DNA from: Saprospirales bacterium
GTDB lineage: Bacteria > Bacteroidota > Bacteroidia > Chitinophagales > Saprospiraceae
Direction: 5' to 3'
DNA length: 64,000 nucleotides
Assembly: GCA_002698985.1 (NCBI GenBank)
Contig: PAAY01000035.1
Span: 1-64,000, forward strand
The notes below the pieces were generated by a model that worked only from the letters and a program-made list of their open reading frames with translations, was not told the origin of the DNA and did no database searches. Every line of letters starts with the position of its first letter. The stretch's first letter is position 1. Positions 35,327 to 43,731 of this stretch are shown piece after piece. The translations under genes were made by a program, and so were the position numbers.

Positions 35327-37780
35327 ATGAGAAAGAAGCTGACGACAAACCTACTAAGCCTGCTGCTCTGTCTGGCGGGCACACAAGTACTTTTTGCGCA
35401 GAATGGAACCATAAGCGGAAAGGTGAGCCTTTCAGGTGAAGATCTGCCATTGGAAGGCATTGCGGTGTTCCTGGATGGCACCAACTACGCCGACATCACC
35501 AACAGCCAGGGCTTGTACAAGATTACCGGCATACCATCCGGAAAGTACAAGCTGGTTTCATCCAGTATTGGCTACAACACTTTCAGCAAGGAAATCACCA
35601 TCAATGGCGATGAATCGCTGACCATAGACATCCCACTCGTGGAAACCGTCCTTGGGCTGCCGGAGGCGGTAGTGGCCAGTGTATCGCTCACCGGCGGTTT
35701 GCGGGGGCTGAAAAACGTTCCGGGTTCAGCACATTACCTGTCGCCCCTGGAACTGGAAACTTTCAGCTACACCGACATCAACAGGGCGCTGGGTGCCGTG
35801 CCGGGGGTAAACATTCAGGAAGAAGATGGCTTCGGCCTGCGGCCAAACATTGGTTTGCGGGGCTCCGGTTCTGAGCGGAGCGCCAAGATCACCGTAATGG
35901 AAGATGGCGTATTGGCAGCACCTGCCCCTTACGCCGCTCCCGCTGCTTATTACTTCCCCACCATGGGCCGCATGCAGGCTGTCGAAATCCTCAAAGGCAG
36001 CAGCCAGGTGCGTTTCGGACCATACACCACGGGCGGCGCCATCAACCTGATCTCCACCGCCATCCCCGACCGCTTTTCCGGTAAAGTGGACCTGCTGGCC
36101 GGTGAGTTCGGCACCCGCAAGCTGCACGCCTGGGTGGGCGACAGCCACAGAAATGTAGCCTACGTGGTGGAGACCTTCCAACTGCTTTCCGACGGCTTCA
36201 AAAAACTGGATAATGATGGTCCCACAGGCTTCGACAAAAAGGACTACCTGGCAAAATTGCGTCTCAACACCGGCCCCACTGCCAGCGTGTACCAAAGCCT
36301 GACTTTCAAAATCGGGCAAACCACCGAAGCCAGCAATGAAACCTACCTCGGCCTGAGCGACCAGGATTTTGAAAAAACACCCTATCGCCGTTATGCCGGC
36401 TCGCAAATGGACCTGATGAAAACCGAGCATCAGCAGTACAGTGTGCAGCACTTTGCTGAGTTCTCTTCGAAACTGGACCTGACCACCACGGCCTATTACA
36501 ACAAGTTTCACCGCAACTGGTACAAACTGGACAAGGTGGTGGACAGCAGCGGCCAAAAAGTGGGCATCGCCGGTCTGGTCAATGACCCCGTCACCTATGC
36601 GGAGGCCTTTTCCATCGTCAACGGAGCAAGCAGCCAAAACGATGAAGCCCTGCAGGTGAAGGCCAACAACCGCAGCTACAAATCCAGGGGTGTGCAAACG
36701 GTTCTCGGCTTCCGGCCATCTGCTGCCCATACTTTCGACCTGGGCCTTCGATTCCACAAAGACGAACTAGACCGCTTCCAATGGGTTGACGCCTACCGCA
36801 TGGACAACGGCGTGATGGAACTGACCAAGCCTGGCACCCCCGGCACTGAAAGCAATCGCCTCGAATCAGCTACCGCTTTTGCGGCTTACCTACAATACAA
36901 ACTCAAAATCGGACAGTGGACTTTCATCCCGGGTGTGCGCTATGAAAACATCGAACTGGCCCGGAAGGACTACGGCAAAAACGACCCGGAACGCACCGGC
37001 GCCGATCTTTCGGAACGCAGCAACCAGGTGGATGTCCTCATCCCCGGTGTGGGTGCCACCTACCAACTGAACATGGAAACAGCTTTCTTCGCCGGTATCC
37101 ACAAAGGCTTCGCTCCTCCCGGCTCCAAAGAAGGCACCCAACCTGAGAGCAGCATCAACTACGAGGCAGGCCTTCGCTACCGCAAAGGCGTGCTCTCTGC
37201 CCAGGCCGTGGTCTTCATGAACGACTACGACAACCTGCTGGGTGCCGACCTTGCTGCTGGCGGTGGCACCGGATCAGGCGACCTCTTCAACGGTGGCGCT
37301 GCACAAACCAAAGGCCTGGAACTGGAAGTGACCTACGACCTGCTCGGTGATAAGAGCGGCCTCGGCCTGCCCCTGCACCTCTCTTACACATTCACCGATG
37401 CTCATTTCCACAACAGCTTCGACAGCGATTTCGAAGGCTGGGGCACCGTTGCCGATGGCGATGAACTGCCCTACCTGGCCAAACACCAACTGGCCCTGCA
37501 AGCTGGCTTCCGATTCAATGACTTCAGCGCCAATCTCAACCTGCGCTACCAGAGCGACATGCGCACCGCTCCCGGCCAGGGCGACATCCCCGCCAACGAA
37601 CTCATCGAAGGATATACAGTGATTGATTTTAGTACCCAATACCAACTGAGTAAACAAGCGGCGCTGTTCCTCAGCGTCAACAACCTGACCGACAGGGTCT
37701 ATGCCGTTGCCAGAAACCCGGCAGGCCTGCGTCCCGGCCTCCCACGCATGGTGCTGGGTGGTGTGAAGGTGAGGTTTTGA
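35327..37780 (+). CDS. FecA-type TonB-dependent receptor
   Basis: This 817-residue outer-membrane receptor has a signal peptide (ending QVLFAQ) and a carboxypeptidase-regulatory-like domain (~25-105, ISGKVSLSGEDLPLEGIAVFLDG). The plug has DINRALGAVPGVNIQEEDGFGLRPNIGLRGSG and VEILKGSSQVRFGPYTTGGAIN, closely like ferric dicitrate receptors. The barrel ends RPGLPRMVLGGVKVRF. It probably imports a ferric carboxylate or siderophore; the ligand is inferred from likeness to FecA. A strong terminator follows at 37834-37868. Confidence 0.93.
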   Translation: MRKKLTTNLLSLLLCLAGTQVLFAQNGTISGKVSLSGEDLPLEGIAVFLDGTNYADITNSQGLYKITGIPSGKYKLVSSSIGYNTFSKEITINGDESLTIDIPLVETVLGLPEAVVASVSLTGGLRGLKNVPGSAHYLSPLELETFSYTDINRALGAVPGVNIQEEDGFGLRPNIGLRGSGSERSAKITVMEDGVLAAPAPYAAPAAYYFPTMGRMQAVEILKGSSQVRFGPYTTGGAINLISTAIPDRFSGKVDLLAGEFGTRKLHAWVGDSHRNVAYVVETFQLLSDGFKKLDNDGPTGFDKKDYLAKLRLNTGPTASVYQSLTFKIGQTTEASNETYLGLSDQDFEKTPYRRYAGSQMDLMKTEHQQYSVQHFAEFSSKLDLTTTAYYNKFHRNWYKLDKVVDSSGQKVGIAGLVNDPVTYAEAFSIVNGASSQNDEALQVKANNRSYKSRGVQTVLGFRPSAAHTFDLGLRFHKDELDRFQWVDAYRMDNGVMELTKPGTPGTESNRLESATAFAAYLQYKLKIGQWTFIPGVRYENIELARKDYGKNDPERTGADLSERSNQVDVLIPGVGATYQLNMETAFFAGIHKGFAPPGSKEGTQPESSINYEAGLRYRKGVLSAQAVVFMNDYDNLLGADLAAGGGTGSGDLFNGGAAQTKGLELEVTYDLLGDKSGLGLPLHLSYTFTDAHFHNSFDSDFEGWGTVADGDELPYLAKHQLALQAGFRFNDFSANLNLRYQSDMRTAPGQGDIPANELIEGYTVIDFSTQYQLSKQAALFLSVNNLTDRVYAVARNPAGLRPGLPRMVLGGVKVRF

Positions 37781-37833
37781 TTTAGCTTCGCCGGCCGCCG
37801 CCGGCAACTGAAGGATTTATCGATGGTTTACAC

Positions 37834-37868
37834 AACTGACAGCTTTTATCGGCTGTCAGTTTTTTTTT
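37834..37868 (+). terminator. Rho-independent terminator after the FecA-like gene
   Basis: AACTGACAGC / GGCTGTCAGTT with a 7-nt loop is followed by eight or more T. Confidence 0.93.
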
Positions 37869-38442
37869 GGAGGGTTTTGGAGGGTTTTGGAGGATTATGG
37901 AGGATTATGGAGGATTATGGAGTTTAGCAGGAATACAATGCTAAACTCTGTTTTCAATGCTGCTTACTCTGCGGTTGAAAAATGGAGTAGAGAGTAGAGA
38001 GTAGGGAGTAGAGAGTAGAGAGTAGGGTTGGAAGCGCTAGCAGGAATACTCTGTTCAACTCTGTGTCAAAACTCTGTTTAACTCTGCGGTTGAAAAAGTT
38101 TAGAGTTTAGGGTGTAGGGTGTAGAGTTTGGGGGGCGCTAGCTCCGTGGAACTCCGTGTCAGAACTCTGTTTAACTCTGCGGTTGAAAAAGTTTAGAGTG
38201 TAGGGTGTAGAGTTTAGGGTTTGGGGGCGCTAGCTCCGTGGATCTCCGTGCTAAAACTCCGTGGAACTCCGTGTAATAACTCTGTTTAACTCTGCGGTTG
38301 AAAAAGTTTAGAGTTTAGGGTGTAGGGTGTAGAGTTTGGGGGGCGCTAGCTCTGGGCAACTCCGTGTCAGAACTCTGTGGAACTCCGTGTCAAAACTCTG
38401 TTTAACTCTGTGGTTAAAAGAACAGAGTTTAGCAGAATCAAC
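37869..38442. repeat. Composite short-word repeat region with ~100-bp higher-order repeats
   Basis: No gene is present. It begins with 10-mers (GGAGGGTTTT x2, GGAGGATTAT x3), then 7-mers GTAGAGA/GTAGGGA (37985-38028). Three copies of a module follow, starting at 38070, 38163 and 38278, with a partial copy at 38394. Each module has AACTCTGTTTAACTCTGCGG, a GTTTAGA/GTGTAGG heptamer array, a GCGCTAGCTC core and CCGTGGAACTCCGTG words. Spacing between modules is 93, 115 and 116 bp. Confidence 0.9.
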
Positions 38443-38510
38443 TACGAGCTACGAGCCACAGCCTGCCCCGAGACCTCGGGGAGCTACGAGCTAAAAGCTA
38501 AAAGCTAATC
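38443..38510. repeat. Heptamer array AGCTACG/AGCTAAA split by a palindrome
   Basis: AGCTACG and AGCTAAA units run into the amidase gene and give its stop codon. They are interrupted by the perfect palindrome CCCCGAG-AC-CTCGGGG (38466-38481). A related AGCTCAT/AGCTCGT array lies at 50150-50187. Confidence 0.8.
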
Positions 38511-39452
38511 CAACCCATTCTCCTCGATTTCCATGATGGCAGCCACGTGGGCATCGGCAATTTTCTGACGGACCTCGTCCTTCATCAATTCCAGGACTTC
38601 TTCTTTATTGTTGTAAAACCCGTTTTCGGTGAGGATGGCCGGCGGTGCCGTTTTGACGAGTACATAGAGCTGCTTTTCTTTGGTGGACTTCAGTCCCCGG
38701 TTCACAAAACCCGTCTTTGCGACAATGTGCTTCTGAAAAATTTCGGCCATTTTCCTGCCCTTCACACTGCCTTTGGCATACCAGGTTTCGGCGCCTTTGA
38801 TGCTGTCAGTCACCCACTCGTCGGCGGCAGCGGGGCCGGCATTGGAATGGACGGAAACGAACAGCTTGGGCAGGTCGGATTCTTTGTCGTTGACCCGCTG
38901 CACCCTTTCTTTCAGAAAACTGCCCACCTCATCCACATCGGGCACCACGTCGAAGTATTTCACCCCTTTTTCATCGAGTGCTTTCATGATTCGCTGCACG
39001 ATGTCCCGGTTGAATTCGTACTCAAAAAACTGCACCTCTTCGCCGTCGAGTTCAAATTTTGGTGAGCGCTTGCCAGCCTGCAATTTCCCGTGCCCATTGT
39101 CGAGGCACCACAGGAAACGGGGGGTGTGGACCGGTGGTTCCGGTTCGGCTGGTTCGGGTTGTCCGCCGTCGTCAATGGGGTCGGTGGGGGGCGGTTCGGG
39201 AGTGGTACCACCATCATCTGTTGGCGTATCGGTGGCGGGTGGCCCATCGATGGCAGCGTCCTTATCGGGGTCAGCAAAAGCACTGATATCCACCGGAACC
39301 GGAATGGTCTCTATGGTGTCGGTAGCCACATCCTGGCTGTCTTCCAGCAAGGGTTCTTCAGGCTCCGGTTTAGGCTCCGGCGATGTGCTATCCCTTTTGC
39401 CGAAGAGCGACCGGAAAAAGTTCTTAAAGAGATCAGATAGTTTTCTGAACAT
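38505..39452 (-). CDS. N-acetylmuramoyl-L-alanine amidase (Amidase_3) without signal peptide
   Basis: This 315-residue zinc amidase cleaves the bond between MurNAc and L-Ala. The amidase_3 blocks are LWCLDNGHGKLQAGKRSP (zinc His), FFEYEFNRDI (zinc Glu), LFVSVHSNAGP (zinc His) and PAILTENGFYNNKEEV (catalytic Glu). Residues 20-125 are an acidic, Pro/Thr/Glu-rich linker. The N-terminus MFRKLSDLFKNFFRSLFGKR is amphipathic and basic rather than a Sec signal, so the export route is unclear. Its C-terminal stop comes from the AGCTTTT array. A longer frame to 39503 is not favoured. Confidence 0.9.
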   Translation of the reverse strand: MFRKLSDLFKNFFRSLFGKRDSTSPEPKPEPEEPLLEDSQDVATDTIETIPVPVDISAFADPDKDAAIDGPPATDTPTDDGGTTPEPPPTDPIDDGGQPEPAEPEPPVHTPRFLWCLDNGHGKLQAGKRSPKFELDGEEVQFFEYEFNRDIVQRIMKALDEKGVKYFDVVPDVDEVGSFLKERVQRVNDKESDLPKLFVSVHSNAGPAAADEWVTDSIKGAETWYAKGSVKGRKMAEIFQKHIVAKTGFVNRGLKSTKEKQLYVLVKTAPPAILTENGFYNNKEEVLELMKDEVRQKIADAHVAAIMEIEENGLD

Positions 39453-39576
39453 GGTGATTGGGTTGGGTGAGAGGGTGTAGTGATGGGCACTGGCACCCAC
39501 CAATAAGCACTAAAGATAATACGTCCGGGCAATTCCCCGCCCTTGTGCATGTTGCGAAGCGAAGAAAAAGTTCAGA

Positions 39577-40773
39577 TCAGCAAGCCTCGAGGGCAGCGGT
39601 GAGGTCAGCGATGATGTCAGCAGCGTGTTCTATTCCAACGGAAATACGCACCAACCCGTCGGTGATTCCATTGGCCAGCCGCACCTCTTTGGGAATGTTG
39701 AGGTGGGAGCTGCTGGCCGGGTGCAGCACCAGGGTATCCACATCGCCGAGGGTGGGCGCCATGGTGCACATCTTCAGGCCGTTCATGAATTTCACACCGG
39801 CCTCTACCCCACCCTTCAGTTCAAAACTCAGCATGGCGCCAAAGGCTTTCATCTGTCGCTTCGCAATGGCGTGATCGGGGTGCGAGGGCAGCCCGCAGTA
39901 GTTCACCCGCTCAACAGCCGGGTGCGTTTCCAGAAAGTGGGCAATTTCCATCGCATTGCTGCTGTGGCGTTCCATGCGCAGGGCCAGGGTTTTCAGACCG
40001 TTGTTGATGAGCCAGGCATCCCAGGGATTGCAGTTGGTGCCGGCCAGTTTCATGCTTTGCCAGACGGCACCGCCCATTTTCATTTGCTCCGTGTGGCGGC
40101 TTACCAGCGCTCCGGCAATGCTGTTTCCATGCCCGTTGAGAAACTTGGTGGTGGAGTGCACCACGTAGTCCACACCCAGCGCCAATGGTTGCTGCAGGCA
40201 GGGTGTTGCAAAGGTGTTGTCAATGGCGCTGAGGCGACCGTATTGCCCGGCGATGCCGGCGAGGGCAGCTATGTCCACGCAGGCAAGGGTGGGATTGGCA
40301 GGTGTTTCGAAATAGATCAGCCGGATGTTCTCGTCGGCTTTCACCATTTCCTCCACCCGGTCGAGCTCGTGCAAATCGGTGAGGATGGTTTCGATGCCCA
40401 GCGCTCCAAACTGTTTGATGAACAGCTCCGTTGTGCCACCGTAAAGGTTGCCCTGCGTCAGAATTTTATCTCCGGCCTTCAGGTTGCCCATCACCAGGGT
40501 GGCCACTGCTGCCTGCCCGGAACTGAGCAAGAGCCCTGCCGCTTCCACACCTGTGCCGGCACTTTCAAGGGCTGCTATTTTCGAAGCCACAGCCTCGATG
40601 GTCGGATTGCCATAACGGCTGTAAACATGACCGGACTTCTTGCCGGTAAAAATCTCCATGCCTTCCTCTGCCGACTCAAAAGCATAAGCAGAAGAGGCGT
40701 AAATGGGCAGAATATGAGGCTTTGTGGTACGGGGGTCTTTGGGCTCACGGGCGCAGAGTGAATCGAAGTGCAT
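39577..40773 (-). CDS. Cys/Met-metabolism PLP enzyme (methionine gamma-lyase / cystathionine gamma-lyase-like)
   Basis: This 398-residue trans-sulfuration family enzyme has the PLP lysine K210 in VVHSTTKFLNGHGN, D185 in AIDNTFATP, the YSRYGNPT motif (51-58) and SSGQAAVATLVM. It eliminates or exchanges the gamma-substituent of methionine, homocysteine or cystathionine; the motifs do not decide the substrate, although Cys192 near the active site (TFATPCLQ) recalls methionine gamma-lyases. ATG 40773 is chosen; the 136 codons readable upstream cross low-complexity repeats and have no homology. No partner metabolic gene is adjacent. Confidence 0.92.
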   Translation of the reverse strand: MHFDSLCAREPKDPRTTKPHILPIYASSAYAFESAEEGMEIFTGKKSGHVYSRYGNPTIEAVASKIAALESAGTGVEAAGLLLSSGQAAVATLVMGNLKAGDKILTQGNLYGGTTELFIKQFGALGIETILTDLHELDRVEEMVKADENIRLIYFETPANPTLACVDIAALAGIAGQYGRLSAIDNTFATPCLQQPLALGVDYVVHSTTKFLNGHGNSIAGALVSRHTEQMKMGGAVWQSMKLAGTNCNPWDAWLINNGLKTLALRMERHSSNAMEIAHFLETHPAVERVNYCGLPSHPDHAIAKRQMKAFGAMLSFELKGGVEAGVKFMNGLKMCTMAPTLGDVDTLVLHPASSSHLNIPKEVRLANGITDGLVRISVGIEHAADIIADLTAALEAC

Positions 40774-40799
40774 GGTCCAGTTTTTTTTGACGAAGAAAA

Positions 40800-41125
40800 A
40801 ATCCGGCGGTGAAACTACGAGGAACCCCGTAAGGGTAAAAGACGATTGGAGGATTTGAGCCCCGAAAGCTTTCGGGGGAAGATTTGAAGAACTGAGGAAC
40901 CGAAGATTTGAGGAACCGAACCCCGAAAGCCGATATCCCGATCCCGAAGGATTTCGGGATTCGGGATCGGGATTCGGGGTCGGCTTCGGGGGAGGAATCG
41001 AGCCGGGTAACCAGGCATGGAAGGAGCCGATCCCAAGCTGGTTCCGGACTCCGTCCGGGACCACATCTTGTCGGACTCTGTCCGACTTTTGTCCAGTAGG
41101 AATAACATCTTTCAACGAGGATGAT
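40800..41125. repeat. Intergenic repeats with nested palindromes
   Basis: No gene is seen. GAAGATTTGAGGAACC words repeat around 40849-40920, split by the 18-bp perfect palindrome CCCCGAAAGCTTTCGGGG (40860-40877). A CGGGATTCGGGATCGGGATT region (40925-40990) can fold back on itself. CGGACTCCGTCCG and CGGACTCTGTCCG palindromes lie near 41048 and 41083. The 18-bp palindrome recurs exactly at 47818-47835. Confidence 0.75.
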
Positions 41126-41126
41126 A

Positions 41127-41192
41127 CTTTTTGCAGTGCGCTCAGGATTTGAAGAACTGAAGATTTGAGGATTGAGTGCACTGCAAATAGTC
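41127..41192. repeat. Small inverted-repeat element (MITE-like) with ACTATTTGCAG ends
   Basis: ACTTTTTGCAGTGCGCTCA (41127-41145) and the complement of ACTATTTGCAGTGCACTCA (41174-41192) match at 17 of 19 positions around a 28-bp centre made of GAAGATTTGA words. The same ACTATTTGCAG word, again as an inverted pair, occurs at 57842-57985. Confidence 0.6.
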
Positions 41193-41282
41193 ATTTCCTA
41201 TTGGAATTGGCGCAAGTTCCGTTGGTTTAGAGAATTTTATTTCGCCCTAAAACTTTGATTTAAAGAGGTTTAGAAACATCGA

Positions 41283-41337
41283 GCGAAACCTCTCTAAACC
41301 TCTCTAAACCCCTCTAAACTTCTCTCAACCTCCCCCC
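41283..41337. repeat. Ten-base repeat array CTCTCTAAAC
   Basis: Four to five units of ACCTCTCTAA type run directly into the DUF2807 gene's stop codon. On the minus strand the array is GGTTTAGAGA-like. Confidence 0.75.
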
Positions 41338-42066
41338 TCAGTTCGCATCGATCACATCCCCTGACCCTGTGATATCGATGACCAGTTGCGGGTTGCCTTT
41401 GAAATAGACATTGCCGGAGCCGCTGATGTTCACTTCTAGCAATTCCAGCACATGCACGGAGGCATCGCCGGAGCCGCTGATGCGCACATCGGCATTTTGG
41501 GTGATGAAGGGGAAGGCTTTGAAATCACCGGAACCACTGATGCGCAGGTCCAGATCCTGTGCATTGCCTTCCAGTTCGATGTCGCCGGAGCCGGTGATTT
41601 TGGCATCCACCGTTTCGGCGAAGGCGCCCAGGCACATATCGCCGGAGCCGCTGATGCGCAGGGTGAGGTCCTGTGTTTCGAGGAAAGTTTCAGCGAAGAT
41701 ATCGCCGGAACCCTGGATGCTCAACAGCCGGATATCGGGTACGGTGATGAAGAGTTTCACGTCGTGCTCGCCCACACAGCGTTCGAACTCGATGTCCCAC
41801 ACGCCGTTTTGAACGTCCAGTTCCAGCAGCTCGATGATGTTCTCCTCGCCTACGGCAACGACTTCGAAGAAGTTGCCCTGACTGATGTTCACGTCGATGT
41901 TGTTTTTGAGTACGATGCTGTGAAACTGCGGCATGTTGAGGACGACCTCCACCTCCGGGCCAAATCCGTCTTCGCAATCGTGGCCGAAGAAACCGTCGTC
42001 GTCGATGCAGCAGCTCGACAGCGCCAAAAGGATGGCTGCCAAAGCCATTGAAGTGGTTGTTTTCAT
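41338..42066 (-). CDS. DUF2807 (head-GIN domain) lipoprotein
   Basis: This 242-residue exported protein has a signal peptide with a lipobox-like end (LLALSSCC) and a DUF2807 beta-solenoid. It has at least six turns marked by ISGSGD/ITGSGD (for example LSIQGSGD, LRISGSGDM, AKITGSGDIEL, VRISGSGDA). Bacteroidota make many such proteins, often near barrel proteins or anti-sigma genes, but the function is unknown. It is followed downstream by a 10-mer array that begins at its stop codon. The start at 42066 is set by the signal peptide. Confidence 0.88.
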   Translation of the reverse strand: MKTTTSMALAAILLALSSCCIDDDGFFGHDCEDGFGPEVEVVLNMPQFHSIVLKNNIDVNISQGNFFEVVAVGEENIIELLELDVQNGVWDIEFERCVGEHDVKLFITVPDIRLLSIQGSGDIFAETFLETQDLTLRISGSGDMCLGAFAETVDAKITGSGDIELEGNAQDLDLRISGSGDFKAFPFITQNADVRISGSGDASVHVLELLEVNISGSGNVYFKGNPQLVIDITGSGDVIDAN

Positions 42067-42142
42067 GATGTTGAGATTTTGAAGCGTGACGTCGTGACGA
42101 ACGCAAGGGACACGACGGCACGACACACTTGTTTATCAGACT

Positions 42143-42757
42143 TTACCTATTGTATCGGCTCACTACCCGGTGCCGGCCAAACCACCCCATTCGGAAGGTG
42201 ATGGTGCCGGTGAAGCCCTCGAGGTCTTTTTCGGTGATGGCCAGGTTGGGGTCCAGGCCATTTATGAAGCGGTAGCCGGCGGTGCCGGCAATGCGGAACC
42301 ATCGGGCCACATTCACTTCCAGACCCGCTTCGGGAGTGAAGACCATGAAGCCGTCTTCGAAATTGAATTCATCATCGGAAAAGTCAACGTTGGCAACACC
42401 CCAGCCGGCTTTTACGCTGGTGAACAGGTGCAGCACTTCGTGTTGCTGGAAGGTGTATCCCAGCCAGAGGCCGCCGTGGCCGAGGTCCAGTTGTTCGGGT
42501 TCATCGTCGAGGAAGAAATCGTCCCATTCGGCCATGCCCAGGCCGTAAGCTCCGATGAAGAAATCACCCGAGATAAATGCCAGCCCGCCTCCAAAACTTG
42601 TTGAGACCTCTTTGTTGAAGTCGCTGTATTCAATGAGGGGGGCAAAGAAAAACCCGGAGCGATGGGATTTGCTGAAGAGCGTTTCATCGCTGTGCTGTGC
42701 GCTGGCAAGGTTGGTCATCAAAGTGGTGAAAAGCAGTAAAATGAGTTTGTTTTTCAT
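42143..42757 (-). CDS. Secreted small beta-barrel-like protein, paralogue 1
   Basis: This 204-residue protein has a signal peptide (MKNKLILLLFTTLMTNLASAQ) and about eight to ten amphipathic strands. It is clearly paralogous to the next gene (42921-43538): shared HGGLWLGYT, VK(A/F)GWG.A, (V/F)(F/M)TPE.G.EVNV..WFR.A.TG.YR and a terminal LTFRMGWFG/LTLRFGGFG. It is probably an outer-membrane or surface barrel of unknown role. ATG 42757 gives the signal peptide; the longer frame is unlikely. Confidence 0.8.
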   Translation of the reverse strand: MKNKLILLLFTTLMTNLASAQHSDETLFSKSHRSGFFFAPLIEYSDFNKEVSTSFGGGLAFISGDFFIGAYGLGMAEWDDFFLDDEPEQLDLGHGGLWLGYTFQQHEVLHLFTSVKAGWGVANVDFSDDEFNFEDGFMVFTPEAGLEVNVARWFRIAGTAGYRFINGLDPNLAITEKDLEGFTGTITFRMGWFGRHRVVSRYNR

Positions 42758-42920
42758 GTGGATGCAAGATTTCCGGCATGGGCAGACCCTGGCCTCCCCT
42801 GCCTGTGTCAGTGGTGTAAGTGTGTATGTTCCGGAACCATGCCCGGCATTGCCCGCCAAAGCGGGCGAAGAAAAGCTTATCAAAGGTTCATAAACCCCGT
42901 GAAAGGCTTGTTGGGAATAA

Positions 42921-43538
42921 TCAGTCCCAATCGTTGTCGCTGCCGAAACCGCCGAAGCGCAGGGTGAGCTGCAGGGCAAATTCCGACAGGTCTTGTTCAT
43001 CAAAATTGGGAACGGCACCAAGCCCGCTGACCATGCGGTAAGACCCGGTCATGGCCATCCTGAACCAGCTAAAGACATTGACTTCAAAGCCCAGTTCTGG
43101 GGTCATGACGAAGATGTTGTCATTCAGCTCCGTGAAGATGATTTCCGGATCATCCAACTGCGAGGAGCGGTAGCGGGCTTTTCCCCAGCCGAATTTTACC
43201 GAAGCGTAGGGGTGCAGCACCTTGCTCTGCATGGGCGTGTAGCCCAGCCACAGTCCGCCGTGCTTGAATTTGACCCGCTCCCGGATGTCTTCTTCCGGCC
43301 GGAGAATGTCAAACTCAACATCTCCCATGCCGTAGCCGCCGAGGTAAAAATCGTCGAGGATGAGGGCACCTCCGCCGCCGGAGGCCACCTGCACGTCTCC
43401 GTCGAGGCTGCTGTACTCAAACATGGGTCCGCCCCAGGCACCGGTGCGGTCAACGTCGTCAAAAAGGGTCTGGTCTTGCGCCAGCAAAAACAATGGCAGC
43501 GCCAATGAAAACAGTGAAATGATCAGTTGCTTTTTCAT
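42921..43538 (-). CDS. Secreted small beta-barrel-like protein, paralogue 2
   Basis: This 205-residue protein has a signal peptide (MKKQLIISLFSLALPLFLLAQ) and the same strand pattern as the neighbour at 42143-42757. Tandem duplication with divergence is the simplest explanation. Glycine-rich strands (ASGGGGALILDDFYLGGYG) face acidic turns. The role is unknown. A GGTTTTTC-type repeat array (43543-43603) fills its immediate upstream region, where a promoter would normally be expected. Confidence 0.8.
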   Translation of the reverse strand: MKKQLIISLFSLALPLFLLAQDQTLFDDVDRTGAWGGPMFEYSSLDGDVQVASGGGGALILDDFYLGGYGMGDVEFDILRPEEDIRERVKFKHGGLWLGYTPMQSKVLHPYASVKFGWGKARYRSSQLDDPEIIFTELNDNIFVMTPELGFEVNVFSWFRMAMTGSYRMVSGLGAVPNFDEQDLSEFALQLTLRFGGFGSDNDWD

Positions 43539-43542
43539 GATT

Positions 43543-43603
43543 GAAGGTTTTGTTGTGAGGTTTTTCAAAGGTTTTTCTGAAGGTTTTTCGAAGGTTTTTA
43601 GAA
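43543..43603. repeat. GGTTTTTCNGAA repeat array upstream of the barrel gene
   Basis: Four to five units of 11-13 bp (GAGGTTTTTCAAA, GGTTTTTCTGAA, GGTTTTTCGAA, GGTTTTTAGAA) lie in the 5' region of the gene starting at 43538. Confidence 0.75.
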
Positions 43604-43618
43604 TCATCACCCTCCCCA

Positions 43619-43731
43619 CGTGTCACGCGTTACGAGTTACGTGTCACGTCTGTCACGCCCGTCACGTCTGTCACGCTCATCACGTCCGTCACGCGTTACG
43701 AGTCACGTGTCACGCCGTCACGCTCAAAACC
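43619..43731. repeat. GTCACGN heptamer array at the end of the STN protein gene
   Basis: More than twelve GTCACGY/GTTACGA words occur in 7- and 9-bp register. The array is the complement of the GTGAC arrays at 7854 and 31912. It ends next to the stop codon of the STN/repeat protein gene. Confidence 0.85.

Noticed and set aside
35726-36757. Minus-strand open frame of 343 codons
   Set aside because: It is a shadow of the FecA-like receptor gene on the other strand, with no recognisable domains.
37869-38442. Possible CRISPR array because of regularly repeated ~100-bp modules
   Set aside because: Units are degenerate tandem 7-10-bp words without unique spacers of constant length, and no cas genes are nearby.
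38505-39452. Prophage endolysin
   Set aside because: No other phage genes occur in the window, and the domain is a common cell-wall amidase.
40774-41181. N-terminal extension of the PLP enzyme
   Set aside because: The 136 extra codons run through palindromic and word repeats; the family N-terminus fits ATG 40773.
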